Positions 31,045-41,770 of a stretch of 64,000 bases of DNA are shown here, in pieces. Within the stretch, counting starts at the first letter, position 1. The number at the start of each line of letters is the position of its first letter. Where the stretch lies: assembly GCA_036924285.1 (NCBI GenBank), contig JAYKYS010000007.1:5208001-5272000 (forward strand), written 5' to 3'. A model generated the notes under the pieces. It did no database searches. It worked only from the letters and a program-made list of their open reading frames with translations, and was not told where the DNA came from. The DNA is from Asterella californica. Its lineage: Eukaryota > Streptophyta > Marchantiopsida > Marchantiales > Aytoniaceae. A program made the position numbers and the translations under genes.

Positions 31045-32666
31045 TCAACCCTTCTGGCCGAATCCGGCCTCCTTCACCCACTTCTGGGTAGAGGGGCGTG
31101 CAAACAGACCTTCGATCCACGCCTTCACATGTGGGCGAGATTCATAGATCGCTCCCTTTTGGGCAAGTTTAATCAAATAGTAAGTGTAGGTGATGTGGGA
31201 CAGATCAGCAAGGCTGAAAAAGTCTCCGGCCAGGAACTGGCTCTCGGAGAGTCTCTTCTCGTAAATATCCAAAACCGCCTCGAGCTTGACTGTCTGAGCA
31301 GCCACGGCAGCCTGGTCGGCCTGCATGCCGAACATTGGGGCAAAAACCAAGTTGAAGACGATGGTTGAAATTGGTCCATTGTAATTCTGAGACTCGACTT
31401 CCAACCATTGCTCAACCAACGCCTTCTCAGTTACTGATGATCCGTACAGAGACGCACCCTGGCCCGCGTACTTCTCGGCGAAGTATCTCGCAATTGCGCG
31501 AGACTCTGTCACAACGAACAAAATCCACTGAGAGACCGTCGCAGATAAGCGCAAGGCAGCGTGCTCACTAGCACACACGACAGAAAAGGTAGTAATAGAG
31601 ACACTTACCGAAGAGCTTGAAATCTCCGTCAACAATGTATGGGATTTGACCGAAAGGCTGCCAAAGAACACGAAAAAGTCAGCACCTCAGTATTGCGAGG
31701 GGGAAAAAAACCTATTGCGAAACAGTTTCATAAGATGATACAGAGGACTGACCCCCGAGTTCTAACGCGATCTAGGGTGCCAAGGTTCTTATCGGTATGC
31801 TCTTCATCAATCAACAAACGCAGATGAGCACGCAGAAAGTTCCAAACTATGAAATTCCGTCCCCTTCTACCATTTACCCATCCATACGCCTGAACCTCTT
31901 GATAAACTGTCCCACTGCATGTAAGCATGATCGAACTGTTCAGGACACGATTATCCGCCGCCTGTTTCTCTTCACTACGTGATCTCTTCACTACCATGAT
32001 TAAACGTCTCTACAAGCTTCAAACTTGCCTCAACTACTGTGCAACTGGCTCGAGGGCTTAAAGGTACCAGTAGATCCCCCGTACTGGATCCTCCGGGGGT
32101 GCTAACGTCAACGCCGATGACCTAAGACGTCGAAAGAACCTCAGAAACACTTTATGCCTAAACTGTATGGTCTACAAGCCGATCGTTCGGCCTTCGACGA
32201 TCTTCTGATCCATTCTGATCAGAAGATCGAGAACACGTCTGAAGCCCTTCGACACAGTCAAGAAAGCTGAAATATCGCCCCGCCAATCAAGCTTCTCAAC
32301 CGACTCCACACACCGGAAGTGATTGGAGACTGTATTGACAATGGCACCTTACAAAGCCGTCTCCCGTAGCACACAAGCAACCCAACCGAAGGGAACAAAG
32401 AAACAGCATTTTTCGCCTACAGTTCGCCACTTCTACACAACAGCACGACCGTATTCTACTCCAGCTCGTCCCTGAATTTTTTGCCAACGGTAGCGACAGA
32501 TAACGTCCACTCATACCTGGTTCTTCAAGTACTCGGGCCTCTTGTGCTCTCCCTTGGTTAAATCGACAGCCACAACTTCGTAGTCTTCCACGTTCTTCTC
32601 CAACAAAGTGATCAGCACCCGTCCAGTGCAAGTAGACCCTGCAGTTCCGAAAATCTTGATCGTCAT
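31045..32666 (-). CDS. GSTF: Phi-class glutathione transferase (three exons, 219 aa)
   Basis: A cytosolic enzyme family that conjugates glutathione to electrophiles and can reduce peroxides. Exons on the minus strand: 32666-32517 (start ATG, ends NQ before GTATGAGT), 31657-31609 (after TTTGGCAG, ends before GTAAGTGT) and 31505-31045 (after TGACAG, stop TGA). Introns are 859 and 103 bp. The N-terminal thioredoxin-like domain has MTIKIFGTAGSTCTGRV with the expected catalytic Ser at position 11, QIPYIVDGD with the cis-Pro, and ESRAIARYFAEKY for glutathione binding. The helical domain follows (EKALVEQWLEVESQNYNGP, FLAGDFFSLADLSHI, HVKAWIEGLFARP). Both introns keep frame and length matches the family. 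It has a TATA box upstream and AATAAA downstream and no damage, so it looks functional. It is the only clear host gene here. Confidence 0.93.
32198..32229. repeat. Perfect 13-bp hairpin in GST intron 1
   Basis: CGATCTTCTGATC at 32198-32210 is mirrored at 32217-32229 with a 6-base loop. It is inside the 859-bp intron. Function unknown; it could be a remnant of a small foldback element. Confidence 0.75.
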
Positions 32667-32794
32667 CTCGACCTTAAAACAGTGAACCGACAGACAGCAC
32701 GGAAGACGGAGGGAGACAGGTAAGTGCAGGCTCTTAAGCTGAAGACAGATTGCTGTCGTCTGTATTGCTCTATTGTCAATGGAGTAGATCAGCT

Positions 32795-32803
32795 CTTTAT
32801 ATA
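32795..32803 (-). promoter_or_regulatory. TATA box of the GST gene
   Basis: TATATAAAG on the minus strand, about 130 bp upstream of the start codon. This spacing suits a leader of roughly 100 bases. Confidence 0.6.
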
Positions 32804-33000
32804 CGCGGGGAAGGTACTGAAGTCCATCCTTACAGACTTCTATCAGTTTTCTAGAAAGAACCAGTCGGACAACGCGTCGGCAAAGACCCGGGCAGTCCAG
32901 CCTGAGCGAGACCCGGCAGGCCCACCGGTAAGAGTTAATCGTAAGCAGATCATGGGCATCCTTTTGGCCCGATGGATCATTCGTGCCCCGCAAGTGAAAC

Positions 33001-33553
33001 GTTCCATAAAAGTTCGACGGGAATATTCGCTCGTGTCTAACCCTCCTCCAAAAGTAAATGCTTCCAGCATTACTGACTAGGAAGGGAGGAGGGGGCCCTA
33101 GGTCCCACGCATGGTGCTAGGGATTTTTATCTTGACTTTTCGGCAACCGTTTGTTAACTTTCTCTCGCATACTAATCACATTGTATTTCGCTCGCTCGTT
33201 GCGCATTCCATCCACCCGTTCGCAGTTGTTGTTCGAGTATGTCAACAGGGTAATAAAGGCTCTGGCTTCATGTGGGCTCAAAATATATCACTTGGTACAC
33301 AATGATCGACTAAGTGTAAATCTATGCCAAGTCGACTTCCGGTGATCTCCGGAATACGGAGACATGCGGCAGTCTAGCAGAACACGGACGGAGACGGCAC
33401 GCAAGGCAGCCTACTGTCCGCATCTTCCTCTCGTAAGTGGTGCTAGTGTCTTCCTCCTCCCCTCCTAAGCAGTAAATGTTGAGAGCATTTACTTTTGGAG
33501 GAGGGTTAGACCTCAGCGCATATTCGATCCTTCTTTTAAGAAACATGGAACAT
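33001..33553. repeat. Foldback (MITE-like) element upstream of the GST gene
   Basis: Arms at about 33001-33095 and 33447-33553 are inverted copies. The best block is CTAACCCTCCTCCAAAAG then TAAATGCT on the left and its complement at 33486-33511. Similarity extends outward (GTTCCAT, GAATAT.CGCT) and inward (AGGA.GGGAGGAGG). The 350-bp centre has no gene. No clear target duplication was found. Confidence 0.65.
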
Positions 33554-34459
33554 CCATAGAACACGCGACGCAATGAATAATCACCGGATGGAACGTCCAT
33601 AACATTGTCGCAAGTATATTTGCGATAACTCTGTACGAAAATAGTTAGTAACTGCAGCTTGAGAAGTTATTCACGTCTTGAAGTTAATAACCAAAACGAG
33701 TTCAATAACCAAATTTATAAAATTTTGTGTTATTATTCACATTCAACGAGATTATCAAGTCTAAATCTTTAACTTCAATCCTTTGTGCACAGATCGATAT
33801 AAGATAACAGAACTCATATTTTGAGTATATAGATAGACATTCGCATGAAGTCAAGATCTTGGTCTGTCTTTGTGCTGGAAACTAAAGTTTTGCAGAAATT
33901 TTTACTAGAAATACTGAAGTGAAATTCGCTAGCAAGAATATACTTGGGACTACGATAAGGTGTGTGATGACTTCAAGGACGATTCACATTGTCATTTTTT
34001 CACGTTTCCAGTCGCTTCCAATCACTTCTGCAACCAGTTCCGTCAAGATCCGTAGACGTGAAACTCTAGAAAAATCAATAACTATCTTTTATAAAGAATA
34101 AACAGTTAAGTCAGTTGTTAAAAGATATACAAATTGTGTTAAGTTTGACAAATGGATTCCATTGTCAGATTGGTTGTACGAATTTACTCAAGCTAATTAT
34201 ATAGTGAAGTCACTTTCTTTGATGAATAATCTGAAAAGAGTAGCATATATATCAAGTTATAATGAAGTGTATTATATTACTATTGTTGTTCTAGTGATTG
34301 GTTTCTGTCGGATCGAACTAGTTGTTGTAAATTGGCTTTAATGCATACGATAGGTATTTCCATCTTACTTTTACATAGATCACAATAAAATGGTTTGTTA
34401 ACACCAACAACATTATGAGCCTCCAAAGACACAATGGTTCATTTGGTTTTAAGACACCG
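33554..34459. other. AT-rich spacer
   Basis: No gene, RNA gene or strong repeat seen; short frames such as 33919-34101 lack motifs. Confidence 0.5.
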
Positions 34460-36013
34460 TTAGGCTGCTGATTTTCAGCCTTGGATATGAGGTTTTAGGG
34501 TTTCGATGCATTTTTATCAATTTTTAGTGTTTCAAGCAAAAAACCTCCGCACGTGCAAAAGCTTTTGAGAAGACTTGCAAAAGTCTCCATGCATGCAGAA
34601 GCTTTTATTCCTGGGATGTTATTCCCTATAAGAAGCCCAATTCCAGATGAAATTAGTCTTGTTGGATAGCTATTCCCAAGCGCTTTCCATTGATATCAAA
34701 AACACCTCATTTGGAGCTAGTACGATGGAGTTATGAAGCTTTAAGTTTTCTGCTGGGATTTAGATTTCTTGGATCGGAAGAAAACCTCCACGCATGTGGA
34801 AGCTTTTTGGCTACAGTGTTGGCTACAGATATCATTTGGCAGTGAAAACGATCTTATTGGAAATTTTATTTTGTTGTTAGCTTTCCCATGTCATCAAAGA
34901 CATAAGAATTGGAGTGTCATGGAGGAAATGGCAGGTTTGAAGTTTAGGTATTTTCTCGAGTTGTTGGACAAAAAGCTTCTGCGTGCGGAAGCTTTTCAAG
35001 TACTGCTTTGGGGGCATATCAGACGAAGCTGATTGAGATAGCATCAGAAAGTTAACTTTGATGTCTTTCCAATATCACAAGTTTCACATGTTTTGGAGTT
35101 ACGAGGAGAGAACTACAAGTATCCAGAGTTGACTGTAAATTTTGAATGATTTCTATACATGAGTTGGAGAGGTAGACTTTGACTCACCATAGCGTAACTT
35201 GTAAGTGTTCATTGGAGACAAAATTGGTGTTGTTTCGAAGAGTTTTCAACAGCCTTGCCTGCTGTGGTGTCAAAACTAAGAGCAAGTTTGGGTGAGATTC
35301 TGAAAAAAACTCCACACGCACGGAAGCTTTTCATGTGCTAGGAATGAGAGAAAAAATGAGAAACCGGTAACTCAAGCTACAGAAGTCTGTTTTCAACATT
35401 TTGGGTATCGCAAGAAAGAATTTTGGAAGAGCTATGTTATTGTGTTGCCTGACTTGGAGAGGAAGTTGTAAAAATCCTCCGCGCATGTGGAAGCTTTTCT
35501 GAGCAACTAAGATTTGGTGAACTTTTTACCACCTGTAGTAGTTGCTAGAGAGTTCAGTTTTGGGTGGTTTTAGATATCATTGGAAAGCATTTCGCAAAGG
35601 CTTTCTGACAAGATACTAAGTCGCTAATTTTGAGTTGAGAGGGAGAAACTGCACGTGGTTTCTATCAAAGGAGGGAAGAAGTTTAAGGTTCAACACTTAG
35701 AGAAATTCTGGATCAGAAATCTTTATCTTGTAATAACTCGACCTCTAGATCACAATTCTGGGTGCTTGAAGTACGGTTGGATAGGATTTCACGAGTACTG
35801 CGTGTTGAGGTTATTTACTTTAGATTTTGAGTGAAGTTGCAAACACTCAAATTGGATCAGATTTAAGAGTATATAAACGACAAGTTTACATTTGAAGGAT
35901 TATTTGTGTGATTGTGCGTCTCTCAACACACTTTCTTATCTATGAGAAATCTCCATAGCCAAAGAACTTTATGTTGTCCCGAACAACTTTCATGCGCAAA
36001 AGTTCGTACGATA
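34460..36013 (+). repeat. A-type LTR with a six-copy internal motif array
   Basis: The end is supported by TACGATA at 36007-36013 and by a TATA box 143 bp earlier, matching the geometry of 57724-59273. A degenerate primer site follows at 36022 (TGGTCTCGTAGATGTC). The start is a guess from the length of that relative. Inside, a motif of the form AAAACCTCC, then CGCATG, then GGAAGCTTTT occurs at 34538-34566, 34579-34606, 34781-34807, 34971-34996, 35304-35331 and 35471-35498. No gene is seen. Confidence 0.5.
35870..35877 (+). promoter_or_regulatory. TATA box of the LTR ending at 36013
   Basis: TATATAAA, 143 bp before the LTR end. The LTR ending at 59273 has the same octamer 144 bp before its end. 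Confidence 0.5.
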
Positions 36014-36079
36014 AGATACCGTGGTCTCGTAGATGTCAACCGATGTCAAAAAACATTATGTCCATGGACCTCTTCTATC

Positions 36080-36790
36080 ATGGTTATATACCCTTTTGTG
36101 CTCTGGAAGACGGCACTCGCAATGTCTTCCTCGGTGAGAGATCTCTCTTCACAGCAGAAATAGGCTGCATGTCTTCCTGATGCTCTATCTCCTTCTCTGC
36201 ATAGTCACATGTTGTAGTAGGGACGTCTACCCAATTTCTGTCTTCTGGAGTCTTCAGAAGACTCCTTGAAGTCGTAGGAACCGATTTCCTGGTGGTCCTA
36301 GTGCCGGAAGTGTCTTCTTGAGACTTTGACTCAGATCCGGAGTGGATTCTGGGATAAGAAGTGCTTGTCTTAGGAACGCTCTTAGGTCCTATCTTCCTAG
36401 ATGACGATGCATCTTTTGTGCCGCTAGAGTCATCCGTCTGGTTGGTGATCTTCTTTGAGGTGGTGCTTGGTCCTCCTTTAGGCACGGAAATTGGAGGAGA
36501 CGACATAATGTCCGCCAAGCCTTCCTCCTCTGAAGTCTCCTCCTTGACTCTTTCTTGTCTTACTAGCCCATGCTTGGCCAACTGAGTCTCCTCTCAAATC
36601 TCCTTTGGACACATACAAGTAGTAGAAGAAGGGATGAGATGCCCTCCTACTAGAGTGCCCAAATAAGCTAATTCTGTATGTACATAAGCATGGAGAAAGC
36701 GCCTCAATTGACGAGATCCTTTACCGAGACTGCTTCTAGGAATTCCACATCCTGATCTCTTAGGTATCGGACCTTCTGCACTTTCCACTT
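36080..36790 (-). pseudogene. Family X ORF, second copy, fragment
   Basis: Aligned with 15100-15702. It retains HAYVHTELAYLGTLVGGHL in 36788-36594, then after a frame change the Ser/Thr-rich part (36581-36084: SGTKDASSSRKIGPKSVPKT, IHSGSESKSQEDTSGTRTTR). The coiled-coil half is missing. It abuts sequence downstream of the LTR and primer site that end near 36037, so X probably inserted into an A-type element here. Confidence 0.7.
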
Positions 36791-38230
36791 GGGAAAAAGA
36801 CTTCCTATCACTGGTCTCAATCTGTCTTCTGGCTTTCTACACGCAATCTATCCTCATGACAGACATTGAACATTCGCACTCTATCTTTCAACTCTTCATC
36901 TCGCAGAAGAAGCTTGCTGCTAAATGGGAAGATATGATCCTCGACATTACTCTCCAATTTTACCAGCAAGACTCCTCACAATTCTCATCTAAGATGGGAA
37001 GAAGAAGGAACAGGCTGCTATGAGTTAGACAGAAGAGACCCATGGAGAACCCTCACATCTTGTCATGCATTTTGCCAACTAGCTCTCTAGGAAGATGTGG
37101 ATTTGGGAAGACAAGAAGCTTGGGAGACTGGCCTGAACTCCAATTTCCTGTTTCTCCGAAACAGTTACCAACTCACAATTCCACTCTGGATTCACATTCT
37201 CGTAATTCAAATCAAATCAAATCCATACTATTTGATGTGAATTTGAACTTCAGCTTCTGAAAATGTTCAGACTTGAAACAAGTCTTCTGTCCATGGATTC
37301 TGAGGACAGAAGCACAATGGGGTAGAGAAATTGATGGACAGAAATAAAGATTTTTGGAACAAATGGAGAAAGATCAAATTCGATTTCAGGAAGTGAGATT
37401 TGGAAGAAGACTGTCAGAAATTGGATAGCGCTTTTGTCTGCAATCTACTCAAGGGAATTTTTAGAAGGGAGGGAGTAGGTAAGCTTCCTACAAGCAATCG
37501 AGAAAGAAGGAATCCTAGGTACAGAAAGACCATAAAGTGATGAGAAGAGAGAAGAAGCGAGAAGAACCTCAAAAGACATTAGTAGAATACGTGGCGCTTC
37601 TGCTCAATTTCCAAATATCTTCTGCGCACTACTGATGTGAGTGCTTCGATTCTGCTCACGAGCGACTTTGCTTTGCTAAGAACTTGCTTTCGCATTTGAC
37701 TTCGAGCTCTGCTGCTTGCAGCCTGAAGCTCCAATCTTTGATTCCAGGAGTTTTGAATTCGTGCGATCCTTGAGAAATCTTGCTTGCTTCTACTTCGAAC
37801 TCTCTTCTTGCTGGAAGACGATTGTCCTCACAATCTCTCACTGTAATTTCTCTGCGCGCACCTCTGATGTCTTCCTCTATGTGTTTGAATTTGAGTATGG
37901 AAGAAGGAAAAAGGATATGGTGCTTCCGTGCCTCTTCTCTTGATCTGGTAGTTTCCTTGGCTACTCCTCAACTGCTCGGGTTTTAGGTAAATGCTTTGTC
38001 AGCCCTAGCCCTACCTACTGCTTAGGTGGCTGCCCTTCTAGTCTACCAAACATCTACTGTGTCACCTCATTGGTGCTAGGTTGATGTCTCCCGTAGTTAC
38101 AGTCACAGTCCTCCTCAAAAGACTTCGCAATGTGTCTTCTTGATTCCGTCTTCCAGAAGAAGTATGCTTCTTCTCAAAAATCCGTCTTAAGTTCATCTTC
38201 CCGCTAAGCAGGGGGTAAACTTAAGTAACA
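36791..38230 (-). other. Family X upstream internal sequence
   Basis: Continues the CTTC/GAAG-rich composition of X and lies 5' to its ORF. It contains no convincing frame. A region near 38160-38220 forms an imperfect palindrome (CTTAAGTT on each side of CCCGCTAAGCAGGGGG) that may mark an end. Confidence 0.45.
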
Positions 38231-38269
38231 AGATTAATTCAATTATACATACACGACGTTAACTTATAA

Positions 38270-39175
38270 ATTTTGAAAAAAATCCCAAAATGTGCAAATG
38301 ATGGACATCACAAGGCTCATATATCTTTTCTCCCCATCTCCAACAATAAATTCCTTAACCATAGCAAGGTTAGAGAACCATCATTAAGAGCAATATATTC
38401 AGCTTCTACTGAAGACTTTGCTACTATATTCTGCTTCTTGCTGCTCCAACTGATATTTCCATCTGTAAAATGGAATAATATTTCAGTGAATCTAAGTTGA
38501 AGCATACACCTGATGCGGATTTTCTGTTGCTAGTATCTCCAATCGCTATCACTGAACCATGAAGCTCATTTCTCTCCTCCTTAAATATAAGGTCAAGTTC
38601 ATAGTATCTTTCATATAATCATAATTCTCTTTGCAGCAATATAGTGAGATGAACTCGTGCAATGCATAAACTGACTTAACCTTCCAACATCATTACAAAT
38701 AGCAGGTCTGGTGTGGCTGAGATATCTGAGTTTACCAATTAATTCTCTGTATAAATATTCTTCTATGGCATTTTCAGATGTAGTCTCATCAAAACCACTT
38801 TCTTGCTCTATAGGTGTTGTTGATGACTTGCAATCTTTCATCTGAAACTCTCTAATTATAAACTTTATGTATGCTTGATGAGAAAGCATAATACAATCCT
38901 CCATCTGCCTAATATCAACACCAAGGAAAATTATTGCTAAACCCAAATCAGACATCTCAATCCTCTTGCTGAGTTCTCTTTTGAGTAGCTACCCATATCA
39001 CTCCTGAAATTAAGATATCATCCACAAATAAGATGAGTATGATCCTCTTTGAATTATCTTTTAAGACATAGAGGTTTGGATCGAGCTCTGATCTTATGAG
39101 TTCATGGCTATGTAGAAACTCGTGTATCTCAGAATATCAAACTCTTGGTGCTTGCTTTAATCCATATAAGGATTT
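38270..39175 (-). pseudogene. Ty1/copia pol, 3' half of RT and RNase H
   Basis: Read from 39175 down: LYGLKQAPR at the start, then ILFVDDILIS (the catalytic FVDD), MSDLGLAIIFLGVDI, IKFIIREFQMKDCK, LIGKLRYLSHTRPAI and RNase H residues ISWSSKKQNIVAKSSVEAEYIAL near 38420. Stops and frameshifts interrupt it. Its missing 5' half is on the plus strand at 45965-46341; see the inversion finding. Confidence 0.92.
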
Positions 39176-41300
39176 TTGGCGAATGCACACATGATTCGAG
39201 TGATTGAGAGCTCATGGTTGAAGTTACACCCTGAGAAATGTAAGTTCTTCCAGGAGTTGGTAGAGTATATAGGCCACACCATCTACCTAGGTGGATTGGG
39301 TGTTCAACAGAAGAAGGTTGAGGCTATTGCATGTATCTCACATCTCATAGATGTGAGTCGATATCAGACATTTGTTGGTTTGGTAAACTTCTATCGTTGA
39401 TACGTGAAAAGGTTTAGTGCAATTGCAAAGCCATTGACCAAGCTGATGAAGGTGGACCAGGAGTGGCAATGGGGAGATGAGCAGGAGCGAGCTTTTGTAG
39501 AGCTCAAGGATATGTTGACATCTGCTCCCATCTTGAGGAGAACCGTTAGGGGGCGTCCCTTCCAACTGCACATTGATTGGAGTATGTCAAGACTTAGAGC
39601 AGTGTTGACTCAACATGATGATGAGAAAAAGGAGTTTGTGGTGACGTATGTCAGTCGCTCTCACAATTCGACGGAGGTGAGGTACAATTCGTATGAGAGG
39701 GAGTGTTTAGCCGTAGTATGAGCTGTTGTACACTTCCGATGTTATCTGTTTGAGAACTTTTTACTCTCATCACGGATCAACAGCCGCTCAAGTGGTTGAT
39801 AGAGTTCGATAAGCTTACAGAGAAGCTTGCACGATGAGCTCTGATCTTACATGAGTATGACTTCTAGGTAGTGTATAGACCTGGAGTTGCAAACCTAGAT
39901 GATGATGGATTGAGTCGTAACCATTGCACAAGTCAGCAGGATCAGACTGGAACTCGATGGCATGACGAGGTTGATGAGGAGATAGTGCTAGAGTGACATG
40001 CATCTGTCTTTCTTTGTGTGTTGGCCATGAACTCTAGTATGGAAGGTCGAGTCGTATCTTTCTCAAGGTAGAGAGTAGATGGTGAGTCTTTGGATCCAGA
40101 GAATGGAGATCGTGCTCCAGACCAGCGAGATATCTACGACGATGTGATCATAATGGAGTATCTACGTACTTGCGTGGTGGTAGACATAGTAAGTGCCAAG
40201 GAGCGAGACCGTGTCTTTCAATGAACGGAGAGATTTCAACGAGAAAGACGACATGTACTTCGAGTGTGGGATGATGAGAGAGTACGGATAGTGCTACGCG
40301 AATCTCAGAAGACACAGTTAGTACGACATGTCCATGAGAAGTTGAGACATTTTGGAGTGAAGCATACACATAGCTTACTCCGAGGACAGTATTGATGGTG
40401 TGGTATGCACATCGATGTACAATAGTTTGTCGTACGATTTGTGGTTTATGATCGAGTACGAGCTCGATTGTTTAATGCTCCTACTCCACAGCTACACTCC
40501 TTACTGATTATGCGGTTGGGTTACCGTTGGAGTTTGGATTTGCGGGACCTTTATCGTTGACTATACGTCACCATCGATATGTGTTGATGATGATGGGGCA
40601 CTTCTCCAAGTGGATTCAGTTGGTGGTATTACCGGACAAGGCGAATGAAGAGACAACATATGTGTTCTTAGATCGAGTGCTGAGTCGTTTTGGAGCACCA
40701 GCTGAAGAGCTGACAGACCAAGGTACAGAGTTTCTTGGTGGGTTTCAGGCCTTGTGTGATCAGGCGCTGATTGATCATCGGACTACATCTCGAGATCATC
40801 TTGAGGCGGATGGTTTGATGGAGAGAGTAGTTCAAACGATGAAGAGAAGATTACGCAAGTATGGCTTGCAGAAGGGTCACTAAGGAGACTGTGATGTGTA
40901 GTTACCATGGTTGACTATGAGTTACCATTTTAGCCGACAAGCGTCTTTGACTTCCTTCTCATCTTACTTTCTATTGTATGGTCGAGATCCAGATTTATCT
41001 TCGGTCATTCGTCGTGATTCTGCTGAAGTGCTGAACCTTGATGACCCGGATATGCGGATGAGAGCATGTAGAGACCTTTCGGAGAGTTATGCCTATGGCT
41101 TTTGAGAACCTAGCGATTGCTCAGCATAGAGACACGTTGCAATATACGACTATTTCAAGAGGAGGTTATCGGTCATCGATTCACAGATTTCCTCCTGACG
41201 ATTATATTTATCTACAGCAGATTACACCGACGACATTGGATATGACCGCATGACGCATTATTTTACAAGTGCGTGAGGTGTTACCTTCTAGAGGACCAAT
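39176..41300 (+). pseudogene. Gypsy C pol: RT end, RNase H, integrase
   Basis: Starts inside RT (LKLHPEKCKFFQELVEYIGHT), then PLTKLMKVDQEWQWGDEQERAF, RNase H from LHIDWS to SYERECLAVV, and the zinc-binding region (HVHEKLRHFGVKHTHSLLRG near 40330). The integrase core has FAGPLSLTIRHHRYVLMMMGHFSKW, where the usual first catalytic Asp (DHFSKW) is Gly, then ELTDQGTEF and ADGLMERV. A C-terminal part (LQQITPTTLDM) runs to about 41300. Several stops are present (39398, 39719, 40881 and others). It belongs to a different gypsy lineage from A and B. Confidence 0.9.
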
Positions 41301-41770
41301 GTTAGAGGACCAATGTTGTCTCCACAACTCAATCTCCACATTATCGTCTCACCTGAACTCTTGGTAATCGTCCATCGGCTGTCCCTCCAAGTGTTGGAAC
41401 AAATCCTTCCACGCAATGAAAAGTGTAAACAATTGTGGGTTCCGCATCTGCTGCAGATCGCACCAATTGTCAAACTCCTTGATGAAGTCATCTAGCTCAA
41501 TGGTACCCATTATACTTGAGTATCGTGTCGAGGCTCCTTCGTGGTCTCATAGATATGGTCCATGTCCTACAACAACGGTGTGACAACACTAGACTCACCA
41601 CCAGAAAACGCACTATCTGCGTCTAACTCGTCTTCTGGAAGAACCGATGACAATGGTGTAGATAGTCGTTATCTCATCTCACTCCGTGTATATCCACTGT
41701 CCGAGAAGTCCTCACCAGAACCTCTTGAGAACTCCGTGATGATAGAATCTCGTGAACACACTATTCAATC
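41285..41770 (-). pseudogene. Gypsy gag fragment (another lineage)
   Basis: On the minus strand, after an acidic stretch near 41640, it reads ELDDFIKEFDNWCDLQQMRN, then LFTLFIAWKDLFQHLEG and QPMDDYQEF, a helical gag-like sequence. It is small and broken. It may be the gag of the gypsy C lineage in a separate copy. Confidence 0.6.
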
